The notes beneath the pieces are model-generated. The model did not search any database and was not told where the DNA came from. It worked only from the letters and a program-made list of their open reading frames with translations. Source: Melastoma dodecandrum (taxonomy: Eukaryota > Streptophyta > Magnoliopsida > Myrtales > Melastomataceae). Taken from it: DNA of 64,000 nt. Location of the stretch: assembly GCA_029817715.1 (NCBI GenBank), contig JARUPY010000292.1:3923001-3987000 (forward strand). The letters run 5' to 3'. Positions 9,017-19,413 of this stretch are shown in pieces. Numbering within the stretch: position 1 is the stretch's first letter; every line of letters starts with the position of its first letter. The position numbers and the translations under genes are program-made.

Positions 9017-10819
9017 TCATCCCGCCTGCAGCATCTCCAGCTCCAGCCAGCGCTCCTCCGCCTGCGACAGCTCGGTCTCGGCCTGTGCCCGCATGGTCGA
9101 GGCCTTGTCGAACCGGGCCGGATCGCGGGCGTAGAGGTCGGGATCGGCCAGGATCGTCTTGAGCTGGCCGATCGCCGCCTCCAGCTTCTGCATCTTGGCC
9201 GGCAGCGTCTTCAACTCGTGCTGCTCGTTGAAGCCGAGCTTGGGCTTGCCTGCCGGCTGGGGCGATGCGGCCGCCGACCGCTCGCGCGGCTCCTTCGCCT
9301 TCGGCGCGACGGCCCGGGCCTCGACGCCCTGCCCGCGCTGGAGCAGCATGTCGCTGTAGCCGCCGGCATACTCGACCCAGCGGCCGGCGCCCTCCGAGAC
9401 GAGCACGCTGCCGACCACGCGGTCGAGGAAGTCGCGGTCGTGGCTCACCAGGATCAGCGTGCCCTGGTAGTCGCCCAGCATCTCCTGGAGCAGGTCGAGG
9501 GTTTCCAGGTCGAGGTCGTTGGTCGGCTCGTCGAGCACGAGGAGGTTGGCGGGCTGCGCCAGGGCGCGAGCGATCAAGAGCCGGTTGCGCTCGCCGCCCG
9601 ACAGCACCGAGACCGGCGTGCGCGCCTGCTCGGGGGTGAACAGGAAGTCCTTGAGATAGCCGATCACGTGGCGGCTCTGGCCGTTCACCGTGACGCTGTC
9701 GCCCCGGCCGCCGGTCAGCACGTCGGTGACCGTCATGCCGGGCTCCAGCGTCGCCCGGGCCTGATCGAGCACCACCGGCATCAGGTTGGTGCCGAGCACG
9801 ACCTGTCCGGCATCCGGTGCGAGTCGGCCCATCAGCAGGTTGATCAGCGTGCTCTTGCCGGCGCCGTTCGCTCCGACGATGCCGAGCCGGTCGCCGCGCA
9901 TGACGCGGAGCGACAGACCGTCCACGATCGTCCGCGCGCCGTAGGATTTGGCGATGTCGCGGGCCTCCACCACGAGGCTGCCGGAGGATTCGGCATCCGA
10001 GGCCTGCATGCTGACGCTGCCCACGGGGCGGCGCACCTCCCGGCGGTTCTGCCGGAGCTCGTGCAGGTTGCCGAGGCGGCGGACGTTGCGCTTGCGCCGG
10101 GCGGTGACGCCGTAGCGCAGCCAATGCTCCTCGGCGGCGATCTTGCGGTCGAGCTTGTGCTGGTCGCGCTCCTCCTCCTCGAAGAAGGCGTCGCGCCACG
10201 CCTCGAATCCCGAAAAGCCCTGGTCGATCCGGCGGGTCTCGCCCCGGTCGAGCCAGATCGTGGCCCGCGACAGGGCCGAGAGGAAGCGCCGGTCGTGGCT
10301 GATCAGCACGAGGGCGGCGCGGGTGTTCCGAAGTTCCGATTCGAGCCACTCGATCGCCGGCAGGTCGAGGTGGTTCGTCGGCTCGTCGAGGAGCAGCACG
10401 TCGGGCTCCGGGGCGAGCGCCTGGGCGAGCGCGGTGCGCCGCCCCTCCCCGCCCGAGAGTTTTGTGGGGTCTTCCTCGCCCGTCAGGCCCAGGCTCTCCA
10501 GCAGGTAGCGGGCGCGGTGGGTCGATTCCCCCGGCGGCAGGCCGGCCTCCACGAAGTCCAGCGTGGTGGCGAAACCGGAAAAGTCCGGCTCCTGCGCGAG
10601 ATAGCGGATCGTGGTGCCGGGCTGCACGAAGCGGCGGCCCCTGTCGGGCTCGACCAAGCCCGCGGCGATCTTCATCAGGGTCGATTTGCCCGACCCGTTG
10701 CGCCCGACGAGGCAGGTCCGCTCGCCCGGCGCGATGGCGATCTCGGCGCGGGTGATCAGCGGCGTGCCGCCGAAGGTCAGCGCGACATCTTGGAGAGTCA
10801 GGAGCGGGGGAGCGGCCAT
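9017..10819 (-). CDS. uup: ABC-F family ATPase (Uup-like)
   Basis: A 600-aa soluble protein with two ABC domains and no membrane segments. Walker A motifs are GRNGSGKST and GANGAGKST, signatures LSGGEGRR and LSGGERNR, and Walker B plus switch 'LLLDEPTNHLD' and 'LVLDEPTNDLD'. The linker after the first domain and a C-terminal coiled coil (about 540-600) fit the Uup branch, which acts at ribosomes and on branched DNA. ATG at 10819 is chosen over an upstream TTG at 10855 because it starts just before the first conserved strand. The carboxypeptidase gene follows directly. Confidence 0.88.
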   Translation of the reverse strand: MAAPPLLTLQDVALTFGGTPLITRAEIAIAPGERTCLVGRNGSGKSTLMKIAAGLVEPDRGRRFVQPGTTIRYLAQEPDFSGFATTLDFVEAGLPPGESTHRARYLLESLGLTGEEDPTKLSGGEGRRTALAQALAPEPDVLLLDEPTNHLDLPAIEWLESELRNTRAALVLISHDRRFLSALSRATIWLDRGETRRIDQGFSGFEAWRDAFFEEEERDQHKLDRKIAAEEHWLRYGVTARRKRNVRRLGNLHELRQNRREVRRPVGSVSMQASDAESSGSLVVEARDIAKSYGARTIVDGLSLRVMRGDRLGIVGANGAGKSTLINLLMGRLAPDAGQVVLGTNLMPVVLDQARATLEPGMTVTDVLTGGRGDSVTVNGQSRHVIGYLKDFLFTPEQARTPVSVLSGGERNRLLIARALAQPANLLVLDEPTNDLDLETLDLLQEMLGDYQGTLILVSHDRDFLDRVVGSVLVSEGAGRWVEYAGGYSDMLLQRGQGVEARAVAPKAKEPRERSAAASPQPAGKPKLGFNEQHELKTLPAKMQKLEAAIGQLKTILADPDLYARDPARFDKASTMRAQAETELSQAEERWLELEMLQAG

Positions 10820-10885
10820 GCGCCGGCTTATGGCAGCGCGGGGCGGCCGGTTCAAACGGTGCCGCCCCTGTGGGGCTTTGCCCGG

Positions 10886-11125
10886 TCAGGCGACCGGGTT
10901 CGCCGGCCCCGTGGGCGGGCTGATCTCCGGGCCGCCCGGATCGTTCACGGGGATCTCCGGGGGCTGGATGCCCGGTGCCTCGGCCGGGGTGTTGCCGGGG
11001 ATCTCCGGTCCCGGCGGCTGCGTCGGCGCCTGCGGCGGCTCGTAGGGCCGGTCCGGCCCCGGGCTGGGCTGCGGCGGCACCTCGGGGACCTGCCCCGGAT
11101 CGGCGAGGGTGAACTGGGGCACCAT
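10886..11125 (-). CDS. Proline-rich 79-aa protein of unknown function
   Basis: A small protein almost wholly of Pro, Gly, Glu, Ala and Ile, for example 'PEIPGNTPAEAPGIQPPEIP', with no signal peptide or membrane segment. The ATG at 11125 has a strong ribosome site, CGGAGG, 5 nt upstream, which is the main reason for calling it. I do not recognise a family. It lies between the ABC-F gene and the PHA-system protein gene, all on the minus strand, with gaps of 66-77 bp. It is probably disordered; it could be a wall-spanning or binding peptide, but this is open. Confidence 0.55.
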   Translation of the reverse strand: MVPQFTLADPGQVPEVPPQPSPGPDRPYEPPQAPTQPPGPEIPGNTPAEAPGIQPPEIPVNDPGGPEISPPTGPANPVA

Positions 11126-11202
11126 TGTCCTCCGCGAGACCCACGGTGCGGGTCTGCACCGTCCGGGCGGAAACAAGGACCGGCCGAACCGGTTCCGGGA
11201 TG

Positions 11203-11517
11203 CTACTTCTTGGTCAGCAGGAGATTGCCCTCCTTGCTCGCGACCTTCTGGATCTTCTCGGCGAACAGGGCGAGCAGGAACGGCAGCTTCACCTCGAGCC
11301 GCACGCTCTCGGCGCCGACATCGATCGTGCCGGCGATCTTCTGAGCGACCGCGGACACGCCGAAATCGAGGCGATCGCCCGTCCAGGCGAGCTGATCCAC
11401 CGTAATGCCGCTCTTGGCGAGGAAGGCCCGCGCTTGATCGGTGCCGTGCTCCAGGCGCCGCTTGGCCTCGTCGCGGCCGAGGTCGTGCGGGATGTCGACG
11501 ATGAGGGGCTTGGGCAT
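11203..11517 (-). CDS. Polyhydroxyalkanoic acid system family protein
   Basis: A 104-aa protein matching the family often annotated as 'polyhydroxyalkanoic acid system protein' (putative PHA granule-associated). It has the N-terminal 'IPHDLGRDEAKRRLEHG' block, a central 'WTGDRLDFGVSAVAQKIAGT' block and a C-terminal 'LPFLLALFAEKI' helix. The pattern resembles a START/ribosome-hibernation-like small alpha-beta fold. The granule role comes from the family name only; no other PHA gene is in the window. Confidence 0.75.
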   Translation of the reverse strand: MPKPLIVDIPHDLGRDEAKRRLEHGTDQARAFLAKSGITVDQLAWTGDRLDFGVSAVAQKIAGTIDVGAESVRLEVKLPFLLALFAEKIQKVASKEGNLLLTKK

Positions 11518-11631
11518 GGAACGCTGATCCGGGCTGAACCCGGCAGCAGATGGGGCCTCGATCCGCCCCAGACAACGCCCCCGGGGAGCGCCCTGCCCAC
11601 CTGTGACAGGACTGCCCCGGGGTCAGAGTCG

Positions 11632-11982
11632 TCAGTTCAGAACGTGCAGCGACACGTAGGTCGTGCCGCCCATGCCCAGGGCGCGGGCGGAGCCGCGCGA
11701 CAGATCGATGATGCGGCCGCGCACGAACGGCCCGCGATCGTTGATGCGAACCACCACCGAGCGGCCGGTCCGGGTGTTCTCGACACGGACGCGGGTGCCG
11801 AACGGCAGGCTGCGGTGGGCGGCGGTCAGTCCGTTGGGGTTGAAACGCTCGCCGTTCGCGGTGCGGTGACCGCTTCCGTACCAGGAGGCCGCTCCGCTCT
11901 GCGCGGCGGCCGGGAGGCTTGCTCCGATGACGGTGGACAGCATTCCAAGCGAGACAACGAGCTTACCGAAACCAAACGTCAT
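11632..11982 (-). CDS. rlpA: Septal ring lytic transglycosylase RlpA family protein (short form)
   Basis: A 116-aa secreted protein with a signal peptide (cleavage near 'PAAAQS', residue 28) followed directly by a complete double-psi beta-barrel: '[20 protein letters not shown]', '[18 protein letters not shown]' and '[19 protein letters not shown]'. The His and Asp of the barrel, needed by the denuded-glycan-cutting enzyme, are present. It lacks the C-terminal SPOR domain of E. coli RlpA, so septal targeting would have to come from elsewhere. It is divergent from ccrM across a 716-bp gap. Confidence 0.85.
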   Translation of the reverse strand: MTFGFGKLVVSLGMLSTVIGASLPAAAQSGAASWYGSGHRTANGERFNPNGLTAAHRSLPFGTRVRVENTRTGRSVVVRINDRGPFVRGRIIDLSRGSARALGMGGTTYVSLHVLN

Positions 11983-13889
<1,907 letters not shown>

Positions 13890-13931
13890 GGTCGTGTCCG
13901 TTCGAACCTTCCGGGTGATGCCGCCCCCTAC

Positions 13932-14030
13932 GTCATGACGCGCGAAGCGACGTGACCCAGACTGCCAGGACGCTGAACAGCGAAGCGGCGCCTAGGATTG
14001 CTTCGCTTCCCGACGACGCTGGCAAGGCCA
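13932..14030 (-). repeat. Dispersed repeat, family D copy 1
   Basis: An inverted-repeat element with GTCATGACGCGCGAAGCG at one side and GGATTGCTTCGCTTCCCG at the other. It resembles 24521-24615 read on the opposite strand (shared GAAGCAATCC core flanked by GCG-rich arms). It lies downstream of ccrM in the convergent gap before mutY. Confidence 0.55.
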
Positions 14031-14100
14031 CCTCACAGGGACGGTCTCGGTCTGCCTTCGGGAACTGTCACCCGGAGCTGGCCAACCAAAATCCCGCCCA

Positions 14101-14225
14101 GCCCCCGCATCGCGACGTGCGGCGAATCCGCCTCGAAGCACCCCTTCCGGAAGCCGTGCGATCGCTGGAGGGCTCCTTCGAGGCCGGCGCTCCGACACGT
14201 CAGGCTGAGTGAGGGTTGGAGGAAC
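14101..14225 (+). repeat. Dispersed repeat, family C copy 1
   Basis: Contains CTGGAGGGCTCCTTCGAGG at 14164-14182 and ends CGTCAGGCTGAGTGAGGG. The complement of 30063-30190 carries nearly the same core, and 59930-60060 is a third, more diverged copy. It lies 3' of both ccrM and mutY, with no gene. Confidence 0.6.
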
Positions 14226-14331
14226 ATCCGCCTTGCCGCCGCAGCGCATGTCATAGCGACGGCCGCAGACATCGACTCGTCCGGCTTGCGACCGTCGGCG
14301 AGCGCGAAGGCGCGCCGCCACCCGAGCGGCG

Positions 14332-15687
14332 TCAACGCTTTCTCGCTCCGCCGGTTCGCCGCGAAGGTCTCGGCCGCACCGTATCGGCGGACGGCTCCGC
14401 CTCCCCCTCCAAGAGATCATCCACCTCCGGCGGCGGCACGGGCGCCGGCTTCGGCCGTGGTTTCGGCACGGCCCGTACACTCGGGCGTAGCTCGGGATCC
14501 GGCATCGAGACCGGCGCCTCCATCGCCGCCAGCAGCGGCATCGGCGGCGGCTCCTTCTTCGGGCGCCCGCGCGGCTTCTTCTCGGGCTCGGGCTTCGGGT
14601 CGAAGGCGTGGGCCAGGACCTTGCGCATCAGGCCCGGCAGCGGCTCCTCGTCGAGGGCGGCCCGCGGCGTGAATCGCATCCCCGGCGGTGTCGGCGTGGA
14701 CAGCGCCACCCGGGCCGCGAACACGGTCAGCTCCAGCGGGAAATGCGAGAAGCCGTGGCGCACCAGCCCCGGCAGCCGCTTCCAGCGGGCGTCGAGGGGC
14801 GCGTCGAGCAGCGCTCCGGCGACGTCGTAATCCGGCTCCCAGGCGCTGCCGGGGGGCTCGGCCATGTTGCCGAGGAGGCCTTCGGGCGCCCGCGTCCGCA
14901 GCAGCACCGCCTCGTCGCCGCTGCGGATCGCCACGAAGGCCGCGCCGCGGCGCAGGGCCCCCTTCGCCACCTTGATCTTGCGCGGAAACGTCTCCTGCGT
15001 GCCGAGCGCCCGGGCGCGGCAGGGTGCCATCCAGGGGCAGAGCGCGCAGGCGGGGCGCTTGGGCGTGCAGATCGTGGCGCCGAGATCCATCAGCGCCTGG
15101 GCGAAGTCGCCGGGCCTGTCCTCGGGAACCAGCGCCTGCGTCAGCCGACGGATTTCCGGACGGCTTCCAGGAAGCGGTGCCTCGATTGCGTAGGCCCGGC
15201 TCAGAACCCGCTCGACATTGCCGTCGACGGCGGCCTCGGGCCGGTCGAAGGCGATCGCCGCGATCGCGCCGGCCGTATAGGCGCCGATGCCCGGGAGCTT
15301 GCGCAGGCCCTCGGCCGTGTCGGGGAAGCGCCCGCCGGTGGCCGCAACGGCCCTCGCACAGGCGTGCAGGTTGCGCGCGCGGGAATAGTAGCCGAGCCCG
15401 GCCCAGGCCGCCATCACGGCCTCCTCGGGGGCGCCGGCCAGGGCGGACACGTCGGGGAAGCGCGTCAGGAAGCGCTCGAAATACGGCCGGACCGCCGCGA
15501 TCGTGGTCTGCTGCAGCATCACCTCGGAGAGCCAGACCCGGTAGGGATCGGGCACCGCCCCGGCGAGCGCCCGCCACGGCAGGACTCGCCGATGCCGGTC
15601 GTACCAGGCGAGCAGGTCGTCGGCGCGCGGTCCGGGACCGGGCTCGGGATCCGGGTCTGTGCGAGTCGGCATGGGTGCGGGCTGCAT
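14332..15687 (-). CDS. mutY: A/G-specific adenine glycosylase MutY with extended basic C-terminus
   Basis: A 451-aa base-excision repair glycosylase that removes adenine mispaired with 8-oxoguanine. The catalytic Glu55 is in 'SEVMLQQTT', the helix-hairpin-helix at 131-138 (LPGIGAYT), catalytic Asp155 in VDGNVERV, and the 4Fe-4S cysteines at 207, 214, 217 and 223. The NUDIX-like domain has the oxoG-reading 'HGFSHFPLEL'. After it comes an unusual proline- and lysine-rich tail of about 90 residues with an AT-hook-like 'KKPRGRPKKEPP'. Typical MutY proteins are about 350-390 aa. It is divergent from the DUF721 gene. Confidence 0.93.
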   Translation of the reverse strand: MQPAPMPTRTDPDPEPGPGPRADDLLAWYDRHRRVLPWRALAGAVPDPYRVWLSEVMLQQTTIAAVRPYFERFLTRFPDVSALAGAPEEAVMAAWAGLGYYSRARNLHACARAVAATGGRFPDTAEGLRKLPGIGAYTAGAIAAIAFDRPEAAVDGNVERVLSRAYAIEAPLPGSRPEIRRLTQALVPEDRPGDFAQALMDLGATICTPKRPACALCPWMAPCRARALGTQETFPRKIKVAKGALRRGAAFVAIRSGDEAVLLRTRAPEGLLGNMAEPPGSAWEPDYDVAGALLDAPLDARWKRLPGLVRHGFSHFPLELTVFAARVALSTPTPPGMRFTPRAALDEEPLPGLMRKVLAHAFDPKPEPEKKPRGRPKKEPPPMPLLAAMEAPVSMPDPELRPSVRAVPKPRPKPAPVPPPEVDDLLEGEAEPSADTVRPRPSRRTGGARKR

Positions 15688-15771
15688 AGCCGGACGGGAG
15701 GGGCGATCATAGGGCGGCGAAGCCGCGCGCGCGTCCTCCCTTCGTCAACCATTCTGCGCTAATCTCAGGAG

Positions 15772-16281
15772 ATGCAGAGAGGCGGGGCCAAAACCACCAT
15801 GGCGCGCGTCAAACCGCTGGCCGAGCTGATCGAGGGCTGCATCGGGCCGGCCTTCGCGGCGCAGGGATTCGCGTCGACCGACATCCTGGCCGCGTGGCCG
15901 GAGATCGTCGGCGAGCGGCTGGCCCGCTATTGCCGGCCGTCCCGGCTCGAATGGCCCAAGCGCCGCCGCAAGGATTCGGAGGTGCCGGATTCGGGCACCT
16001 TGGTGGTGCGCGTCGAGGGGGTGTTCGCCATCGAGTTGCAGCACCTCGCGCCGGTGGTGATCCAGCGGATCAACGCGCATTACGGTTGGGCTTGCGTCTC
16101 GCGGATCGTGCTGCAGCAGGATCGGGTCGGCCGGGGCGGACGGCCGCCGTCGCGCGCGCAAATCGACGCGAAAGCCGCTGGCGAGGTCCAGCGTGCCGTG
16201 GCGGGGATCGCCGATGACGGGCTGCGCGCGGCCCTCGACCGCCTCGGCACCGCGGCCGTTGCAACGCGCCCAGACCGCTGA
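15772..16281 (+). CDS. DUF721 domain protein (DciA-related)
   Basis: A 169-aa protein with the DUF721 domain ('ILAAWPEIVGERLARYCRP', 'GTLVVRVEGVFAIELQHLAP', 'INAHYGWACVSRIVLQQ'). This family includes DciA, the replicative-helicase loader/operator of bacteria lacking DnaC. In Rhizobiales a DUF721 gene between mutY and a dsbA-like gene is common, as here. ATG at 15772 overlaps its own AGGAG; ATG at 15799 is an alternative start. The C-terminal ~40 residues are low complexity. Confidence 0.78.
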   Translation: MQRGGAKTTMARVKPLAELIEGCIGPAFAAQGFASTDILAAWPEIVGERLARYCRPSRLEWPKRRRKDSEVPDSGTLVVRVEGVFAIELQHLAPVVIQRINAHYGWACVSRIVLQQDRVGRGGRPPSRAQIDAKAAGEVQRAVAGIADDGLRAALDRLGTAAVATRPDR

Positions 16282-16371
16282 GCGGGGCGATTCGGTCGCC
16301 TTGCCAGGACGGCCGCGCCCGAGTACCGGCTTTCGCACGCCAAGACCGACTAATCCGGCGGAGCCTGCCCG

Positions 16372-17016
16372 ATGACGACGCGACGCGACGCTCTCAAACT
16401 CTCCGGCCTCGCCCTCGGCGCCGGCCTCGCCCTGCCCTACCTCTCCCGTGGTGCCCAGGCCCAGGGCGCCGACGCGGCCGCCCTGTTGCAGCCCGGCCCC
16501 CTCGGCGACGTCTGGCTCGGGCCGGCGGATGCCAAGTGCACGATCATCGAATACGCCTCGATGACCTGCTCGCACTGCGCCGCCTTCCACCGCAACACGT
16601 GGCCGACCCTCAAGGAGCGCTACATCGACACCGGCAAGGTGCGGTTCACGCTGCGCGAGTTCCCCTTGGATCCGCTCGCCACCGCGGCCTTCATGCTGGC
16701 CCGCTGCGAGGGTGACTCCAAGTATTACCCGATCACCGATCTGCTGTTCGACCAGCAGGCCGCTTGGGCCTTCACGCCGAAGCCGGTCGACGCCCTGGAG
16801 CAGATGCTGCGGCAGGCCGGCTACACCAAGCAGACCTTCGAGGCCTGCCTGAAGGACCAGAAGGTCTACAGCGCCGTCAACGCCGTGAAGCAGCGCGGGC
16901 TCGACGTGTTCAAGGTCGATTCCACGCCGACCTTCTTCATCAACGGTGAGCGCTATACCGGCGAGATGACGGTCGAGGGCATGGAGAAGGTGATCAAGCC
17001 GATCATCGGCGCCTGA
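16372..17016 (+). CDS. Periplasmic DsbA-family thiol:disulfide oxidoreductase with Tat-like signal
   Basis: A 214-aa thioredoxin-fold protein. The N-terminus has a twin arginine (TTRRDALKLSGLALGAG) and a cleavage region at 'RGAQAQ' (about 30), suggesting Tat export. The redox motif CSHC is at residues 66-69, and the cis-Pro in 'DSTPTFFINGERY' near 184. It belongs to the DsbA/BdbD-like thioredoxin_4 group that makes or reshuffles disulfides in exported proteins. In related genomes mutY-DUF721-dsbA is often followed by smc; here the atp operon follows instead. Confidence 0.85.
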   Translation: MTTRRDALKLSGLALGAGLALPYLSRGAQAQGADAAALLQPGPLGDVWLGPADAKCTIIEYASMTCSHCAAFHRNTWPTLKERYIDTGKVRFTLREFPLDPLATAAFMLARCEGDSKYYPITDLLFDQQAAWAFTPKPVDALEQMLRQAGYTKQTFEACLKDQKVYSAVNAVKQRGLDVFKVDSTPTFFINGERYTGEMTVEGMEKVIKPIIGA

Positions 17017-17115
17017 TCGGCTGGCCGGAGCCGCCTGCGCGGTGCGGCTCCCGGGCATCGCCCCAAGTTGGAATACCAAGTCAAAATCAACGACTTACCG
17101 TGTATGGGCTTTGCC

Positions 17116-17144
17116 TTGACACTCAAGATAGGCGAAACTATGGT
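17116..17144 (+). promoter_or_regulatory. Sigma70-type promoter for the atpI operon
   Basis: TTGACA (17116-17121), a 17-bp spacer, then TATGGT (17139-17144). The -35 box is perfect and the -10 box close to consensus, 62 bp before the GTG of atpI. The AT content is higher than the surroundings. It is the best match to a housekeeping promoter noticed in the window. Confidence 0.65.
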
Positions 17145-17206
17145 GCGCCCGCTTGCTGGGGGCGTCCAGCCGGTTTCGGATCCTCCCGCCCTGTGAGTTT
17201 TGAGCC

Positions 17207-17581
17207 GTGAACGGCGACGATTCGAGGGACGGGAACGGGACCGAGGGGACGCCGACGGACAGCGAACTCTCCGCGAGGCTCAGACGTCTCGAGACGCAGA
17301 TCGAACGGAAGCGGCCGCAGGCTGCTGCCGATCCTTCCACGCGCCCTCGGACCAACGGGTCGTCCTCGCTGGGCCAGGCCATGACGCTCTCCACGGAGTT
17401 CGTCGCCGGCGTGATCGCGGGGGGCATACTCGGCTGGATCGTCGATCATGTCTTCGGGACCAAACCCTGGGGCTTGATCGTCCTTCTGATGCTCGGGTTC
17501 GTCGCGGGGGTCTACAACGTGATGCGGGTGTCGGGTTTCTCCGGCGCGCGTCCGGAGCGGCGCGACCGGCAGGAGCCATAA
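17207..17581 (+). CDS. atpI: F0F1 ATP synthase subunit I (AtpI/AtpZ)
   Basis: A 124-aa membrane protein. A charged, variable N-terminus (about 1-55) is followed by two hydrophobic segments, 'TEFVAGVIAGGILGWIVDH' and 'WGLIVLLMLGFVAGVYNVM', as in AtpI, which helps assemble the c-ring and import Mg2+. It starts with GTG at 17207; the next ATG (17381) would lose part of the conserved region. It is first in the F0 operon and is followed 71 bp later by atpB. Confidence 0.88.
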   Translation: MNGDDSRDGNGTEGTPTDSELSARLRRLETQIERKRPQAAADPSTRPRTNGSSSLGQAMTLSTEFVAGVIAGGILGWIVDHVFGTKPWGLIVLLMLGFVAGVYNVMRVSGFSGARPERRDRQEP

Positions 17582-17652
17582 GGCGCGCCGGTTGGTGACA
17601 ATCGAGGCGGCCGGTTGGAGCCGGTGCGTCGGACAAGAAGGGCGGGAGCGGA

Positions 17653-18408
17653 ATGGCGGTCACGATCGACCCGATCGAGCAGTTCGAGCTGAAGCCGCTC
17701 GTGTCGCTCGGCCATATCGGCCATCAGCAACTCGCGTTCACGCAATCCGCCCTCTACATGTTCGCCGCCGTCGGCGTGATCGCGCTGATCACCATCGTGG
17801 CGACGTCCTCGCGCTCGATCGTGCCGGGCCGGATGCAGTCGCTGGCCGAAATTTTCTACGAATTCATCGCCGATACCGTACACCAGGCGACCGGCGACGG
17901 CGGCAAGCGGTTCATGCCGCTCGTCTTCTCGCTCTTCATGTTCGTGCTGATCCTGAACCTGTTCGGGATGATCCCCTACGCCTTCGCGGTCACCAGCCAC
18001 CTGATCGTCACCTTCGGCCTCGCCGCCCTGGTGATTTCCACCGTGGTGATCTTCGGCGTGATGAAGCACGGCACCCACTTCTTCGGCCTGTTCGTGCCGT
18101 CGGGCGTGCCGAAGCCGCTCCTGGCGATCCTGGTGCCGATCGAGATCATCTCGTTCATCTCGCGCCCGATCAGCCTGTCGGTCCGTCTCTTCGCCAACAT
18201 GCTGGCCGGTCACATCGCGATGAAGATCTTCGCGTTCTTCGTGGTCCAGCTTCTTCTCGCAGGCGCCTGGAGCGTGCTATCGCCGCTCCCGCTGTTCCTG
18301 ACGATCGCGCTGACCGCCCTCGAGTTCCTCGTTGCGGCGCTGCAGGCCTACGTCTTCGCGACGCTGACGGCGATCTACCTCAACGACGCCCTTCACCCCG
18401 GCCACTGA
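17653..18408 (+). CDS. atpB: F0F1 ATP synthase subunit a
   Basis: A 251-aa integral membrane subunit that forms the proton half-channels against the c-ring. It has five to six hydrophobic segments; the essential Arg is Arg178 in 'ISLSVRLFANMLAGH', and 'LNLFGMIPY' (about 101-109) is a hallmark. Length is normal for alphaproteobacteria. It is second in the atpI-B-E-F'-F operon. Confidence 0.95.
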   Translation: MAVTIDPIEQFELKPLVSLGHIGHQQLAFTQSALYMFAAVGVIALITIVATSSRSIVPGRMQSLAEIFYEFIADTVHQATGDGGKRFMPLVFSLFMFVLILNLFGMIPYAFAVTSHLIVTFGLAALVISTVVIFGVMKHGTHFFGLFVPSGVPKPLLAILVPIEIISFISRPISLSVRLFANMLAGHIAMKIFAFFVVQLLLAGAWSVLSPLPLFLTIALTALEFLVAALQAYVFATLTAIYLNDALHPGH

Positions 18409-18474
18409 TCGGCCGGCTCCACCCGCCGCAAACGTCAAAGCACGTTTCGATCTGAAGAGACCTCAGGAGTTATC

Positions 18475-18702
18475 ATGGATCCCGTCGCTGCGAAGTACAT
18501 CGGCGCCGGCCTCGCCTGCCTCGGCATGGCGGGTGCGGGCATCGGCCTCGGCAACCTGTTCGGTCAGTTCCTCGCCGGCGCCCTTCGCAACCCGTCCGCC
18601 GCCGACGGGCAGCGCGCCACCCTGCTCCTGGGCTTCGCCCTCACCGAGGCGCTCGGCATCTTCTCGCTGCTGATCGCGCTGCTGCTGCTCTTCGCCGTCT
18701 GA
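18475..18702 (+). CDS. atpE: F0F1 ATP synthase subunit c
   Basis: A 75-aa proteolipid hairpin. Helix 1 has the glycine-rich '[12 protein letters not shown]', the polar loop is 'RNPSAADGQ' (39-47), and the ion-binding Glu58 lies in '[10 protein letters not shown]'. The ribosome site CAGGAG stands about 7 nt before the ATG. Two strong hairpins follow the stop codon and may stabilise the message for this subunit, which is needed in 9-12 copies. Confidence 0.96.
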   Translation: MDPVAAKYIGAGLACLGMAGAGIGLGNLFGQFLAGALRNPSAADGQRATLLLGFALTEALGIFSLLIALLLLFAV

Positions 18703-18710
18703 TCGGCACC

Positions 18711-18761
18711 GGAGGCCACGGCCTCCCGGTCAATCGGTGGGCGCCCCATGACGGGGCGCCC
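18711..18761 (+). promoter_or_regulatory. Two hairpins just downstream of atpE
   Basis: Hairpin 1 is GGAGGCC-AC-GGCCTCC (18711-18726). Hairpin 2 is GGGCGCCCC-ATGAC-GGGGCGCCC (18739-18761). Both have perfect stems and there is no T run, so they are more likely mRNA-stabilising or processing structures than a full terminator. They sit between atpE and atpF' in an otherwise co-directional operon. Confidence 0.6.
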
Positions 18762-18820
18762 GCCTTCGTCCGTCACTGCCCTGCGGTGGCTTCAGCGAAC
18801 GGTGTCAGTGTAGCGGTCCC

Positions 18821-19399
18821 ATGGCGCAGCCCAATCCCCTCACCACGCCGCCCCCGGGCGCCGACACGCAGATCGTGCCGGGCCATACCGAGCACACGGA
18901 AGCGCATACCGGCGCCTTCCCGCCCTTCGAGACCCACGGCTTCCTGGCGCAGCTGATCTGGCTGGCCCTGGCCTTCGGCCTCCTCTACTACCTGATGGAC
19001 AAGATCGCGCTGCCGCGCATCCAGTCGATCCTGCACGCCCGCGCCGAGCGGCTGCGGGCCGATCTCGATCAGGCGCAGGCGATGAAGGCCGAGGCCGATG
19101 CCGCGGGCGTCGCCTTCGAGACCGCCCTGCGCGACGCCCAGGGCAAGGCGCGCGACATCGCGCAGACCACTCGCAACGAGTTGGCCGCCGAGGCCGAGAC
19201 CAAGCGCAAGGCGCTGGAGGAGCAGCTGAACGCCAAGCTCGCTACCTCCGAGGCGACGATCCGCCAGCGGACCGAGGCCGCCATGGGCAATGTCCGCTCG
19301 ATCGCGGGCGAGGCCGCCGCGGCGATCGTCGAGCGCTTGACGGGTCAGGCCCCCGACCGGGCGACCCTCGACCGCGCCCTCGACGCCACCGCACACTAG
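18821..19399 (+). CDS. atpF': F0F1 ATP synthase subunit b'
   Basis: A 192-aa peripheral-stalk subunit. A ~45-residue polar N-terminal extension precedes one membrane helix ('[20 protein letters not shown]', about 49-68), then a long Ala/Glu/Lys coiled coil. The '[15 protein letters not shown]' block is typical of b'. Alphaproteobacteria carry paired b' and b genes as here. The gap to atpF is 14 bp. Confidence 0.9.
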   Translation: MAQPNPLTTPPPGADTQIVPGHTEHTEAHTGAFPPFETHGFLAQLIWLALAFGLLYYLMDKIALPRIQSILHARAERLRADLDQAQAMKAEADAAGVAFETALRDAQGKARDIAQTTRNELAAEAETKRKALEEQLNAKLATSEATIRQRTEAAMGNVRSIAGEAAAAIVERLTGQAPDRATLDRALDATAH

Positions 19400-19413
19400 A
19401 CGGGACCCCAACG

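Noticed and set aside
7482..11159. A single 1225-codon minus-strand protein
   Set aside because: Only the last ~496 codons are the M32 carboxypeptidase. The rest is a shifted frame over the ABC-F gene, which is read in its own frame.
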